Below are positions 48,347 to 57,696 of a stretch of 64,000 bases of DNA, in pieces (positions within the stretch are counted from its first letter, which is position 1; every line of letters starts with the position of its first letter). The notes below the pieces were generated by a model, which searched no databases, was not told the origin of the DNA, and saw only the letters and a list, made by a program, of their open reading frames with translations. This DNA comes from Candidatus Zipacnadum vermilionense. GTDB lineage: Bacteria > Armatimonadota > Zipacnadia > Zipacnadales > Zipacnadaceae. The position numbers were made by a program, and so were the translations under genes. Location of the stretch: NCBI GenBank assembly GCA_029821755.1, contig JALGSV010000004.1, positions 310,001-374,000 on the forward strand, written 5' to 3'.

Positions 48347-49231
48347 GTGAAATTCGGAACTCAGCTCAGTTCGCTCGGGAAGCTCGACCGCCCTGCCGCA
48401 CTGGACTATGGCAAGTCTCTGGGCTGTCAGGGGCTGGAAGTAGACTTGCCCGTCGCCAACATCAACTCCGGCAAGGTCGCCCTGGAGGCGCTCCTGGAGG
48501 AAGCGGACGCCATGCGGGCCGACTTCGAGGCCGTCGGCATGGACTTCATCTCCCTGACGCCCGGTCTGCTGCTCCTACACGCCGAGACCCCTGACGTGGT
48601 CCTGGCCACCTGTAAGGTAGCCCAGACCCTCGACGTCCGCAGCATTCGCATGTTTTCCGCCCCCCACGTCCGTTGGGGCGGCCCCAACTCGGTCCTCCCT
48701 CCCTTAATGGCCGACTGTGACGGCACGCGCTCCGGCGCCTACTGGCTCCAGCGCAACCGCGACGAGTTGGCTCGCCTGGTCGAGTTGTCCGAGGGCTACG
48801 ACGTGCGCTTCTCCTTCGAGCTGCACCACGGCTACGCCATCAACTCGGCGAGCGGCGCCCTGCGCCTGATGGACCAGTTCCCCCCCGACCGAGTCGGCAT
48901 CCTCATGGACCCCGGCAACATGTGCTTCGAGGGCAACGAGGGCTGGCGCAACTCGGTGGAGCTGATGGGGCCATACCTGGACTACATCCACTGCAAGAAC
49001 GGCCGTTGGGATCAAGCGGAGGACGGCAGCTGGAAGCAGGGCTGGGACAGCCTGGAACGTGGCATCGCCGATTTCCCTGAGCTGGTCACCGCCCTTAAGG
49101 ACAAGGGTTTTCAGGGGTACCTGAGCATAGAGGACCTCCGCGGCGGCCTGAGCGTAGAGGAAAAGGTCGGCCGAGGCATTGCCTACCTCAAGTCGCTGAG
49201 CGAGTCCGACGAACGCGTCATGCCCTCCTAG
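48347..49231 (+). CDS. Sugar phosphate isomerase/epimerase (AP endonuclease 2-type TIM barrel)
   Basis: 'FGTQLSSLGKLDRPAALDYGKSLGCQGLEVDLP', 'VRFSFELHHGYAINS', 'ILMDPGNMCFEGNEGW', 'GFQGYLSIEDLRGG'; GTG start. Confidence 0.85.
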   Translation: MKFGTQLSSLGKLDRPAALDYGKSLGCQGLEVDLPVANINSGKVALEALLEEADAMRADFEAVGMDFISLTPGLLLLHAETPDVVLATCKVAQTLDVRSIRMFSAPHVRWGGPNSVLPPLMADCDGTRSGAYWLQRNRDELARLVELSEGYDVRFSFELHHGYAINSASGALRLMDQFPPDRVGILMDPGNMCFEGNEGWRNSVELMGPYLDYIHCKNGRWDQAEDGSWKQGWDSLERGIADFPELVTALKDKGFQGYLSIEDLRGGLSVEEKVGRGIAYLKSLSESDERVMPS

Positions 49232-49232
49232 T

Positions 49233-49291
49233 GGAGGGGCCGGCCTCCCGTCCCGCGACTATCGTCGCGGGCCGCTCGACACGGCCCCTCC
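49233..49291 (+). repeat. Palindromic repeat family 2, copy C
   Basis: GGAGGGGCCGGCCTCCCGTCCCGCGACTATCGTCGCGGGCCGCTCGACACGGCCCCTCC. Confidence 0.65.
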
Positions 49292-49332
49292 GCGAGAGGG
49301 CCCCTCTAACATCTCATCACGGAGAAGCACTC

Positions 49333-50346
49333 ATGCCCAACAACAAGATCACCGTCGGACTAGTCGGATGCGGCGGCGCCGGACGCAGCATTCACATGCG
49401 CCTGCTCAGCAAACACGCCGACCTCTACGAGGTCGACTGCTGCGCTGATGCCGTGCCGGAAGCCGCCGGCAAGCTCGCCTCGGATTTCGGCCTGCGAGTC
49501 ATGTCCAGCGTCGAGGAGCTAGTCACCGACCCGCAGGTGGAGCTGGTTGTCATCGCCACCAAGCCGCCCGCGACCCACCGCGACATCGCGGTGATGGCAC
49601 TCGCTGCGAGCAAGCACGTCGTCGTGGAGAAGCCCATGGCCGGCACCGACGCCGAATGTGCCGAGATGGTTGCTGCCGCCGAGTCCGCCGGACGCCTGCT
49701 GGCGGTGCACCACAACCGCCGCTGGGACGTAGACTTCCTCACCGCTCGTCATGTGCTGGAGTCGGGCGTCCTCGGCGAGCCCCGCCTGGTCCGCAACGAG
49801 TACACCGCCGGGTTCGAGGGTTCGCCCTACGACTGGGGCATCCACATCATCGATCAGACCATGGCCCTCAGCCTCGGCCAGCCCTTCGTTGAGATGACCG
49901 CCACCTTCTCCCACCCCCATCCCGAGGACCCCGGCGAGAGCGAGGGCTTCTTCACCGCCCGCCTGCGCACCGCCGACGGTGTGCTGCATGACATGTCCAT
50001 GCTCCCGCCCGCCGACGGCAGCACTTTCCTCCCCGGCCGCATGGCCTACCGCTTCATGCTGGCCGGCACCGAGGGCGTGATCTACCAGCAGTGGTGCCAG
50101 CGCCCTGAAGACGCCTGCATGAAAGACTTCTCCCTCAAGTCCCTCCAGCCGGGCTCGGGGATGGCCGCGCTGCCCTTCATGGCCACCGACCTGTGCATCC
50201 CGGACTTCTACCAGATGCTCCACGTGGCCCTCCGCGAGGATGGCCCCCTCCCAGTCAGCGGGCGCGAGGGTCGCCGCGCCGTCCGCGCCTGGGAGTTGCT
50301 CTGCCAGGCCGCCTGCGAAGGGCGCACGCTCGCCATCAACCTGTAG
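49333..50346 (+). CDS. Gfo/Idh/MocA family oxidoreductase
   Basis: 'VGLVGCGGAGRSIHMRLL', 'SKHVVVEKPMAGTDAEC', 'VHHNRRWDVDF'. Confidence 0.92.
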   Translation: MPNNKITVGLVGCGGAGRSIHMRLLSKHADLYEVDCCADAVPEAAGKLASDFGLRVMSSVEELVTDPQVELVVIATKPPATHRDIAVMALAASKHVVVEKPMAGTDAECAEMVAAAESAGRLLAVHHNRRWDVDFLTARHVLESGVLGEPRLVRNEYTAGFEGSPYDWGIHIIDQTMALSLGQPFVEMTATFSHPHPEDPGESEGFFTARLRTADGVLHDMSMLPPADGSTFLPGRMAYRFMLAGTEGVIYQQWCQRPEDACMKDFSLKSLQPGSGMAALPFMATDLCIPDFYQMLHVALREDGPLPVSGREGRRAVRAWELLCQAACEGRTLAINL

Positions 50347-50414
50347 GGAAGGAAGCAATCGGCCGTTTGTGGGACGCGAGGCGTCCTGCACTGCGTCGGA
50401 AGGAGCCCCCGTCC

Positions 50415-53400
50415 ATGCCCAACAACCGACCGCTCTCCGTGCTGACCTTAGCCTGCCTCGCTCTCTTTGCCTGCCCGGCTATGGCCCAGGTCACCACTGA
50501 CCACTGGCCCGGTTTCCGCGGCGACGGCTCCGGAATCTCCCCCAGCCCCGGCCTCCCGGTCCACTGGACCGCCACCGACAACGTGGCCTGGAAGGTTGAA
50601 GTCCCCGGCGATGGCTACTCCTCCCCCATCATCTGGGGTACCCGCCTCTTCCTCACGGCCGGGATGGACAAGACCCGCATTGTCCTCTGCTACGACGCCG
50701 ACACCGGCGCGCTGCTCTGGCAGAAGGCGCTGGAACTCCCCGCCCTCCCCAGGCTCTACGGCGACACCGGCCACGCCCCCTCCACCCCCGTCACCGACGG
50801 CCGGCGCGTCTACGCCTTCTTCGAGGGCCTCGGCCTGGTGGCTCTCGACCTGGACGGCAACCTCCTGTGGACCACGCCCCTCGGCCCCTTCAATAACATG
50901 CACAGCGAGGCCAGCTCGCCGGTTCTCTACAAAGACTCCGTCCTGCTCTGCTGCGACCAGCAGGCGGAGGGTTTCCTCGCCGCCTTCGACGCCGCTACTG
51001 GCGTGGAGCGCTGGCGCACCCCGCGCAACCTGGGCTCCCACTGGTCTACGCCGCTGCTTATACACTACCAGGGCAAGCCGCAGGTCGTGATCGGCGCCAA
51101 GACCGTTGTCTCCTACGACCCGGACAGCGGCCAGGAGTTGTGGTCCTGCCGCGGCCTGAGCCCCAACGTCGTCCCCAGCCCCGTCTTCGGCAACGACCTC
51201 GTCTGGGCCAGTTCCGGCCGCAATGGCCCCGCCATGGCCCTGGACCCCGGCCTGGCCGGCGACGTTAGCGACACCGCCGTCCGCATGTACTACCCCGTCG
51301 GCGGCCCCTACGTCCCCTCCCCGCTACTCTACCCGCTGCTCATGCTCCCTGGCGATAACGGCCACGTTCGCTTCCTCAGCCCTCGCGGAGAGGTGGTGGC
51401 GGAATTGCGGCTCAAGGGCCACTTCTTCGCCTCCCCCCTCGGCGCCGAGCAGCGGATCTATTGGACCAGCCAGTCTGGTGACACCTACGTCCTCGACGCA
51501 AGCGGCCTAACCTCGCCCCGCTATGAGGCCAAGGTTCTCGCCGTCAACAGCCTGGGCGAGAAGTGCCAGGCCTCTCCGGCGGTCGCGCGAGGGAGGCTGT
51601 ACCTGCGCACCGAGCAGCACTTGTACTGCCTCGCCGGCGCGGACGCCGCAACCGATCCCGTCGCGCCCCCCGTCCCCGCCGCCAGCTTCAGGGAACTCAG
51701 AGAGCGCTACGCCCAACACCCCGCCGCCACCGGGCCTGACGTGGCTGTGCGCATCCAGGTCGTGGAGGCCATGGCTCCGCTACCGGACCCCCAGGCCGTC
51801 CCCTTCCTGCTGGAGGCCACGCTTAAGGACCCGCACTGGGACGTTTGCGAGGCAGCGGCCAAGGCGCTGGGCCGCCAGGGCGACGGCGCGATTCCCGGGC
51901 TGCGCTCGCTGGTGGCGGATCGCCGTCCCTTCATCCGCATCATCGCCGCGCAAGAACTCGGCCAGTTGACCGCCGCGGCCGCGGTCCCTGAGTTGGTCAA
52001 GGAACTCCAGGAGGCCGACGCGCTCTCGCGCCTGGCCGCCCTGCAAGCCCTGGGCGAGATCACCCGCGCCCACCCGGAGCAGACCGGTGACACCGTGCCC
52101 GCTCTTCTGGCCGCACTTCAGGACCCCGAGGCGATCGTCCGCGCCGGTGCCGTCGTGGCCCTCGGTCGCGCCCCGATTCCGCCCGGCGACCTGCGCGGTG
52201 CTGCCGTGCGCGCCCTGCTCGACGCCCTGACCGACCACAGCCCCCTCGTCACCGCGACGGCGCAGCGCGTCCTGGCCGGACCGTATCAGGTACCCCAGGA
52301 GGTCATCATGCAGGACGTGGTTCTCTACGGCGCCCAGCGCCCAGCGGCGGTGGTAGAACACCTCACCGCCGGTCCGGTGCGACTCAAATTCCAGGACGGT
52401 GAGCTGCGCTATCTCTACGTCGGCGACCGCGAGATCGTCCGCCGTGTCTACTTCGCCGTGCGCGACTCGCGGTGGGACACGGTCATGCCCGAGTTCACGC
52501 GCACCGAAGTTGAGCGCACCGATGGCGGCTTCCGCCTCAACTTCGCGGCCCGCTCCCGCAACGACATCACCGACTACACCTGGACCGGAGAGATTCTCGG
52601 CACCGCCGACGGGAAGATCACCTTCCGCGTCTCCGGCGCCGCAGGCTCCGACTTCGACTCGCCCCGCGTCGGCCTCAACGTCCTCTTCGGCAGCGATTCC
52701 CTCGCCGGTCTCCCTTACGAGACCACGGACGCCGCTGGCCAGACCACGCCCGGCGTCTTCCCGGTCCCCGTCTCCCCAAGCCTACTGACCGGCAAGTGGA
52801 CGCGCCTGGCCTACCAAACCGATACCGGCCTGCAGATCGCGTGCCAAGTCACCGGTGCCGACTTCGGCATGGAGGATCAGCGCAACTTCGGCGACAGCAG
52901 CTACAAGGCCTACAGCGCCCTGCCCTACAAGTACCCCCGTATCCCCCAGGACGAGAACCAGGAGGAGGTGCTGGAGCTGTCCGTGACCGGACCGACCCCG
53001 GCCGCTCCCAGTCCCGGCCCCGTCCGAGTGCTCGTGCGCGCGGCCCGGCCGGATCGCGTCTTCCCCCGTCTGACGCCTCCGCCAGACGCCGCCGAAATCG
53101 CCGACTTCCTCCAGATCAACGGCAAGCCCGACGACTACCGCGCCGCCCGCGCCCTCACCATGCCCTTCAACCCCGCGGCTCACATGCCGGACGAAGACAC
53201 CTTCATGGAGAACCTCACGGCACTGACCGCGCAGGTGGCGTCCGTGCGGGCGATCGCGCCCCAGGCGACCGTGAAAGTCGGCCCGATCAACTTCGATTCC
53301 CCCTACCCGCGCCCGGCCCCGGACGCACGGCGGCAGGGCCGCTTCGCCGCTGCCTGGGCCGCCGCGGCGTACCTGGAGTTGGTCCAAGCCGGCGTGCGCG

Positions 53401-53756
53401 AGGCTTCCTTCAGCGCTGGCCCCGCCTCCCAGCCAGTACTCGAGGCCCTCGCCGCCCAGGCCGGTAGCCCCGCCCTTGCTACGCAGCTCTTCGGCCTGTC
53501 ACCCTCCCCGGTTCGAGCCGGGGCTGCCCTGGTCGGGGGCGAACAACGCCTCTGGCTCATCAACCAGACCCCCGACCCGCAGACGGTCCTGGTCGGTGGC
53601 CTGGGCGCCTTGGCGCAGGCGCCCCTCCGGCGCTTCCTTGGCACGGAACCGCTGGCCTCTCCGATCGAGGCCACCGCGACCGTCGCTCGCGAGGTTTTGT
53701 GCCTGGAATTGGAGCCCTACGAGGTCTGTGAGGTGAATCTGGGCCAGCGCCCGTGA
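50415..53756 (+). CDS. PQQ-like beta-propeller + HEAT repeats + C-terminal D-apionate lactonase (ApnL)-like domain
   Basis: Signal peptide; 'DHWPGFRGDGSGISPSPGLPVHWTATDNVAWKVEVPGDGYSSPIIWG'; HEAT 'IRIIAAQELGQLTAAAAVPELVKELQEADALSRLAALQALGEI'; ApnL-like 'YTWTGEILGTADGKITFRVSG' and 'FGMEDQRNFGDSSYKAYSALP'. Confidence 0.8.
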   Translation: MPNNRPLSVLTLACLALFACPAMAQVTTDHWPGFRGDGSGISPSPGLPVHWTATDNVAWKVEVPGDGYSSPIIWGTRLFLTAGMDKTRIVLCYDADTGALLWQKALELPALPRLYGDTGHAPSTPVTDGRRVYAFFEGLGLVALDLDGNLLWTTPLGPFNNMHSEASSPVLYKDSVLLCCDQQAEGFLAAFDAATGVERWRTPRNLGSHWSTPLLIHYQGKPQVVIGAKTVVSYDPDSGQELWSCRGLSPNVVPSPVFGNDLVWASSGRNGPAMALDPGLAGDVSDTAVRMYYPVGGPYVPSPLLYPLLMLPGDNGHVRFLSPRGEVVAELRLKGHFFASPLGAEQRIYWTSQSGDTYVLDASGLTSPRYEAKVLAVNSLGEKCQASPAVARGRLYLRTEQHLYCLAGADAATDPVAPPVPAASFRELRERYAQHPAATGPDVAVRIQVVEAMAPLPDPQAVPFLLEATLKDPHWDVCEAAAKALGRQGDGAIPGLRSLVADRRPFIRIIAAQELGQLTAAAAVPELVKELQEADALSRLAALQALGEITRAHPEQTGDTVPALLAALQDPEAIVRAGAVVALGRAPIPPGDLRGAAVRALLDALTDHSPLVTATAQRVLAGPYQVPQEVIMQDVVLYGAQRPAAVVEHLTAGPVRLKFQDGELRYLYVGDREIVRRVYFAVRDSRWDTVMPEFTRTEVERTDGGFRLNFAARSRNDITDYTWTGEILGTADGKITFRVSGAAGSDFDSPRVGLNVLFGSDSLAGLPYETTDAAGQTTPGVFPVPVSPSLLTGKWTRLAYQTDTGLQIACQVTGADFGMEDQRNFGDSSYKAYSALPYKYPRIPQDENQEEVLELSVTGPTPAAPSPGPVRVLVRAARPDRVFPRLTPPPDAAEIADFLQINGKPDDYRAARALTMPFNPAAHMPDEDTFMENLTALTAQVASVRAIAPQATVKVGPINFDSPYPRPAPDARRQGRFAAAWAAAAYLELVQAGVREASFSAGPASQPVLEALAAQAGSPALATQLFGLSPSPVRAGAALVGGEQRLWLINQTPDPQTVLVGGLGALAQAPLRRFLGTEPLASPIEATATVAREVLCLELEPYEVCEVNLGQRP

Positions 53757-53765
53757 GGTACCATC

Positions 53766-54455
53766 ATGCCCGGAATCAATGACATCAAGCAGGATTACGT
53801 GACCGCAGAGACCCTCGACGCGGAACTGGACCGTTGGATGACCGAGGTCGCGCCCTACCAATGGCGACCCGTCCCGCCGCTCACTCCGGCGAACGCGGCG
53901 TTGCTGGTCGTGGACATGAACCGCCCCTTCGTGGAGCCCGGCTGCCTCCTCACCGTCCCCAGCGCTCAGGCGATCATTCCCCGCCTGGCGGCCTCGATCG
54001 CCGCCTTTCGCCAGGCCGGACGCCCCGTGCTGTGGTTGGTCCAGGGCCATCACTCCCTCGAGCACGACCGCGGCGCTCACCTGGCCGGCTGGTGGCCCAC
54101 CATGATCCAGGCCGGCACCGACGACGTCGCCATGGGCACCGGTCTGGAGCCGCTTCCCGCTGAGAAGATCATTCTCAAGCGCCGCTACAGTGGCTTCTAC
54201 CAGACCGACCTGGAGCTGACCCTGCGCTGTCTGGGAGTAACGGAGGTGGTCCTCGGGGGCGTCCTCACCAACGTCTGCCCCTACGCCACCGCCGTGGACG
54301 CCTTCATGCGCGACCTCTCTGTCTACTACCTCGCCGACGGCACCGCCGCCTTCAACCGCGACTTGCACGTGTACGGCCTGCGCACCATTGCCGCCTGGTG
54401 TGGCGCGGTGGTGACAGTAGGAGAGGTCTGCAGGTGGATGGAAGGCGGGGACTGA
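53766..54455 (+). CDS. Isochorismatase-family cysteine hydrolase
   Basis: 'ALLVVDMNRPFVEPG', 'IILKRRYSGFYQTDLE', 'VVLGGVLTNVCPYATAVDAFMRD' (D-K-C triad). Confidence 0.9.
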   Translation: MPGINDIKQDYVTAETLDAELDRWMTEVAPYQWRPVPPLTPANAALLVVDMNRPFVEPGCLLTVPSAQAIIPRLAASIAAFRQAGRPVLWLVQGHHSLEHDRGAHLAGWWPTMIQAGTDDVAMGTGLEPLPAEKIILKRRYSGFYQTDLELTLRCLGVTEVVLGGVLTNVCPYATAVDAFMRDLSVYYLADGTAAFNRDLHVYGLRTIAAWCGAVVTVGEVCRWMEGGD

Positions 54456-55294
54456 TGCTGGCGATCCGCACCATGACCGCTACCGACGTGCCGCTGGGGA
54501 TGGCCCTCAAGCGCGAGGCCGGCTGGAACCAGACCGAGGCCGACTGGCGACGCTTCCTGGCCCTGGAGCCCACCGGCTGCTTTGTGGCCGAATACGCCGG
54601 CGCGCCCTGCGGCACCACCACCACCTGCGTCCTGGGCGAGGTCGCCTGGATTGCCATGGTCCTGGTCTCCGCAGCGATGCGCGGCAAAGGCATCGGCACG
54701 GCGCTGATGGCCCACGCGCTGGCCTACCTTGACGCCCGCCGTGTCCCGTCCGTCCGCCTCGACGCCACACCCGCCGGCCGCCCGCTTTACGAGAAGCTGG
54801 GCTTTGTGGCCGAGTACGAGGTAGTGCGGTGGAGCGGGGAGCCGGAGATCGCGATCGAGGAAGCTCGGGCGCAGCCTTACGGGAAGGACTACCTGGCGCC
54901 GCTGGCGACCCTTGACCGACGGGCCACCGGCGCCGATCGTACCCGGCTTCTCGCCGCCCTGGCCCGGGAGTGGCCGGAGGCCGCCTGGCTGACCACCGAC
55001 CGTGGCGAGCTTACCGCCTACCTGATGGCTCGCGCCGGCGAGCGCGCCGTCGAAATCGGCCCTTGCATCACCGACCGCGCGGGCGACGGCCGTGCCCTGC
55101 TTACCCCCGCTCTCGCCCTCCGCCGCGGACAGGCGGTCATGGTGGACGTCCCTCGTGACAATCACCCGGCCACCGCCCTGGTGCAAGCCGCCGGTCTCAC
55201 CGAGCAGCGCGCCTTCACTCGCATGTGCCGCGGCAAACCCGTCTGCGACCATCCGGAGATGATCTGGGCCTCCTCAGGTGCCGAGAAGGGCTGA
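54455..55294 (+). CDS. GNAT family N-acetyltransferase
   Basis: 'AWIAMVLVSAAMRGKGIGTALMAHALAYLDARRVPSVRLDATPAGRPLYEKLGF'; ATG overlaps upstream TGA. Confidence 0.9.
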   Translation: MLAIRTMTATDVPLGMALKREAGWNQTEADWRRFLALEPTGCFVAEYAGAPCGTTTTCVLGEVAWIAMVLVSAAMRGKGIGTALMAHALAYLDARRVPSVRLDATPAGRPLYEKLGFVAEYEVVRWSGEPEIAIEEARAQPYGKDYLAPLATLDRRATGADRTRLLAALAREWPEAAWLTTDRGELTAYLMARAGERAVEIGPCITDRAGDGRALLTPALALRRGQAVMVDVPRDNHPATALVQAAGLTEQRAFTRMCRGKPVCDHPEMIWASSGAEKG

Positions 55295-55298
55295 GGCG

Positions 55299-55514
55299 TC
55301 AGCCGGCCACCGGCTTCCCCCCTCGCCGCTTGCCGACAGCCGCTGTCCCCACTATGATCCCCAGGCCCGCCACCACGCCGATGATCGGCCTCAACCAGCC
55401 AGGCATCGCCGTCCCCTCACCACTCACTGCCCCTCCGGTCAGGTCGCCGAATATGGAATATCTGACTGAAGGGGCCTGCGAAAGCGACCGGTCAGCCATG
55501 TGCTCCATCTCCAT
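55299..55514 (-). CDS. Small single-TM protein (71 aa)
   Basis: AGGGAGG upstream of ATG; C-terminal TM 'GWLRPIIGVVAGLGIIVGTAAVGKRRGG'. Confidence 0.5.
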   Translation of the reverse strand: MEMEHMADRSLSQAPSVRYSIFGDLTGGAVSGEGTAMPGWLRPIIGVVAGLGIIVGTAAVGKRRGGKPVAG

Positions 55515-55626
55515 GGCGAACCTCCCTGGCGGCGGGCCTCCCAGGTCACCGGATCCCGCTACCGAAGCGCGAGGTTAGATATCCCACTCGTTGTCAGACC
55601 GCCCGCGCCCTACAGAGGGGGCACTC

Positions 55627-57570
55627 CTACGCAGACCTTCCCCCTCCCGCGAACCTCGGCATTCCCGCCAGCCGCCGCATGACTACCTCCGCCAGAGCGG
55701 TCCGGTCCGCCCTCACGTAGAGGGGAAGATGCTCCACCGGGTACTCCTGCTCCGCCAGCCACTGCGGCCCGCTCAGGGACCCGCCGCCCCACGGGTCCAG
55801 CCACTCTCCCTCCGGCAGATAGACTCTGCGGCGCGACTCGAGCGTGATCACCGGCGCGACCAGCAGGCTCTCCCCCACCAGAAACTGGTCGTAGATCGGG
55901 TAAGTCTCCGCGTCGCCCGGCCACTGTAGGAACAGCGGACGTACCATCGGCTGGCCCTCGGCTACCGCCCGGTCGGCCAGGGCGTCCCAATAGCCGGCGA
56001 GGTCTTCATGCAGGCAGGTGTACTCGCGGGCGAGGTCGACCGTATTGCGGTCGTAGTTCCAGGGGGCCCAGGAGAACTGCATAATCGGCAGTAGGGCGCA
56101 GGCCTGGGTCCAGCGCAGGAACATAGCCGCGCCGGGGAGGGCCAGGTCTGCTTCGCGGGTGCTGATGCGGCCGCCGATCATGTCGGGGATGAGGAAGGGG
56201 TAGCCCAGCAGGCCCTGGGTCAGCCCCAGCGCCAATACGGCCCCCAGGCCGTTGTTGAGCCCCCAAACGGAATCCTTGCCGCCCTCCCGCGCCATTATCC
56301 CGCTGGCCTGGGTCAACCACTCCGTGCGGGTCTCAACCAGGTCGTAGAAATGGTCGTGGAAGAACTGTACATACAGGTCGCAATACCTGGCAGGCGTAGT
56401 AAGCAGGTGGAAACCGCGGTCGGCGCCGGTGGGCTGGTAGCGCAGGTCGCCGCCGTCCATCTTGAAGCCGTCAAAGCCGTGCTCGTCCCTCAGGCGGCGC
56501 AGGCGAGTGGCGTACTCGTCCGCCGCCGCCGGATTGGAGAAGTCCACCAGCCCGGCCGGGCCGTGCCACCAGCGCATCATCGCCGGCCGCCGTCGGGTGG
56601 CATCCATCACCATGTACCCGGTGTCGTATTCCTCGGAGAAGGTCGCGGTGTCCTCATTGACAAAGGGGCAGGTCCACAGCGTAGCGTGGTACCCGAGGGC
56701 ATGAATCTCGTCCACCATACCGGTGGGGTCGGGGAACTTGCTGCGGTCGAAGCGCAGGTCGCCGTGGCCGGTCTCCCAGCGCTCGTCCACCTGCACGACA
56801 TGGCAGGGGAAGTCGTAGCGCCGAATGTCACGGGCCAAATGGAGGGTCTGTTCCTGGGTGATGGAGTGACCGTACTGGGTCCAGGTGCTGAAGATGGGCC
56901 GAGTGAAGGACTCGCGACCCGGCCGGCGGCGGGGCGCGCCGAGCAGGGAGATGGCAGTCCGGCGGGTCTGCTCGATATCGCTGCCTGCGATCAGGTGAAA
57001 GCGGCTCTGCATCGTGTCGACGACGCCCCAGGAGATCAAGCCGCTGTCGCCGGTGTTGAACTCCAGGCGCATCGTCTCGCGAGTGGGCACCAACAGCCCC
57101 AGGCCGGAGGAGGTCAGCCACAGGGGAGAGCGGGTATTGGAGGCGGAGCAAGGGTCGAGCGTGATCTCACCGGTCTCCAGGGGCCAGAACATCGGCTCAT
57201 GGTGGCCGAAGCCGTACCAGTGTCCCGCGGGAGCCAGGGCGAGGGTCTGCTGCAGCGCCTGGCCCGGTGAGTTTTCCGTGACGCTCCAGAGAACGGTCAG
57301 CAGGTCACCGGCCAGCTCCAAGTCCACCGCACACTCCACGCCACCGCCCGTACGGACCACCAGGCGAGCGACGCCTGCCGCAAGGTCGTGGCTAACGATC
57401 TCCTCCAGGGAATCCCAGCGTCCGGCGCGACGCAGGGCAAAAGGCGCTTGGTCAGGCCTGCCGACAAGCCCGGGCTCGCCCAGCAGCCTCCCCTCTCGCC
57501 ACAGACGCAGGGCGAAGGGGCGGTCGGTGATCTCGAGACGGCAGGAGCCGGAGCTAACGGTCAAAGGCAT
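55627..57570 (-). CDS. Glycoside hydrolase family 31 (alpha-glucosidase/xylosidase-like)
   Basis: 'FDGFKMDGGD', 'PFLIPDMIGG', 'FLRWTQACALLPIMQFSWAPW', 'EGQPMVRPLFLQWPGDAETYPIYDQFLVGESLLVAPV'; start MPLTVSSG. Confidence 0.9.
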   Translation of the reverse strand: MPLTVSSGSCRLEITDRPFALRLWREGRLLGEPGLVGRPDQAPFALRRAGRWDSLEEIVSHDLAAGVARLVVRTGGGVECAVDLELAGDLLTVLWSVTENSPGQALQQTLALAPAGHWYGFGHHEPMFWPLETGEITLDPCSASNTRSPLWLTSSGLGLLVPTRETMRLEFNTGDSGLISWGVVDTMQSRFHLIAGSDIEQTRRTAISLLGAPRRRPGRESFTRPIFSTWTQYGHSITQEQTLHLARDIRRYDFPCHVVQVDERWETGHGDLRFDRSKFPDPTGMVDEIHALGYHATLWTCPFVNEDTATFSEEYDTGYMVMDATRRRPAMMRWWHGPAGLVDFSNPAAADEYATRLRRLRDEHGFDGFKMDGGDLRYQPTGADRGFHLLTTPARYCDLYVQFFHDHFYDLVETRTEWLTQASGIMAREGGKDSVWGLNNGLGAVLALGLTQGLLGYPFLIPDMIGGRISTREADLALPGAAMFLRWTQACALLPIMQFSWAPWNYDRNTVDLAREYTCLHEDLAGYWDALADRAVAEGQPMVRPLFLQWPGDAETYPIYDQFLVGESLLVAPVITLESRRRVYLPEGEWLDPWGGGSLSGPQWLAEQEYPVEHLPLYVRADRTALAEVVMRRLAGMPRFAGGGRSA

Positions 57571-57696
57571 CGCGGACGAAACCTCCCTGAGATGGTGCGG
57601 TGCCGCGGTAGTTCCCGGCCCCGCGAGGCGACACCTCCACAGGGCCGAGAAGAGGTCCTGACGCCAGGTAGCGGGAATCTCGGCGAGGTGAATGCC

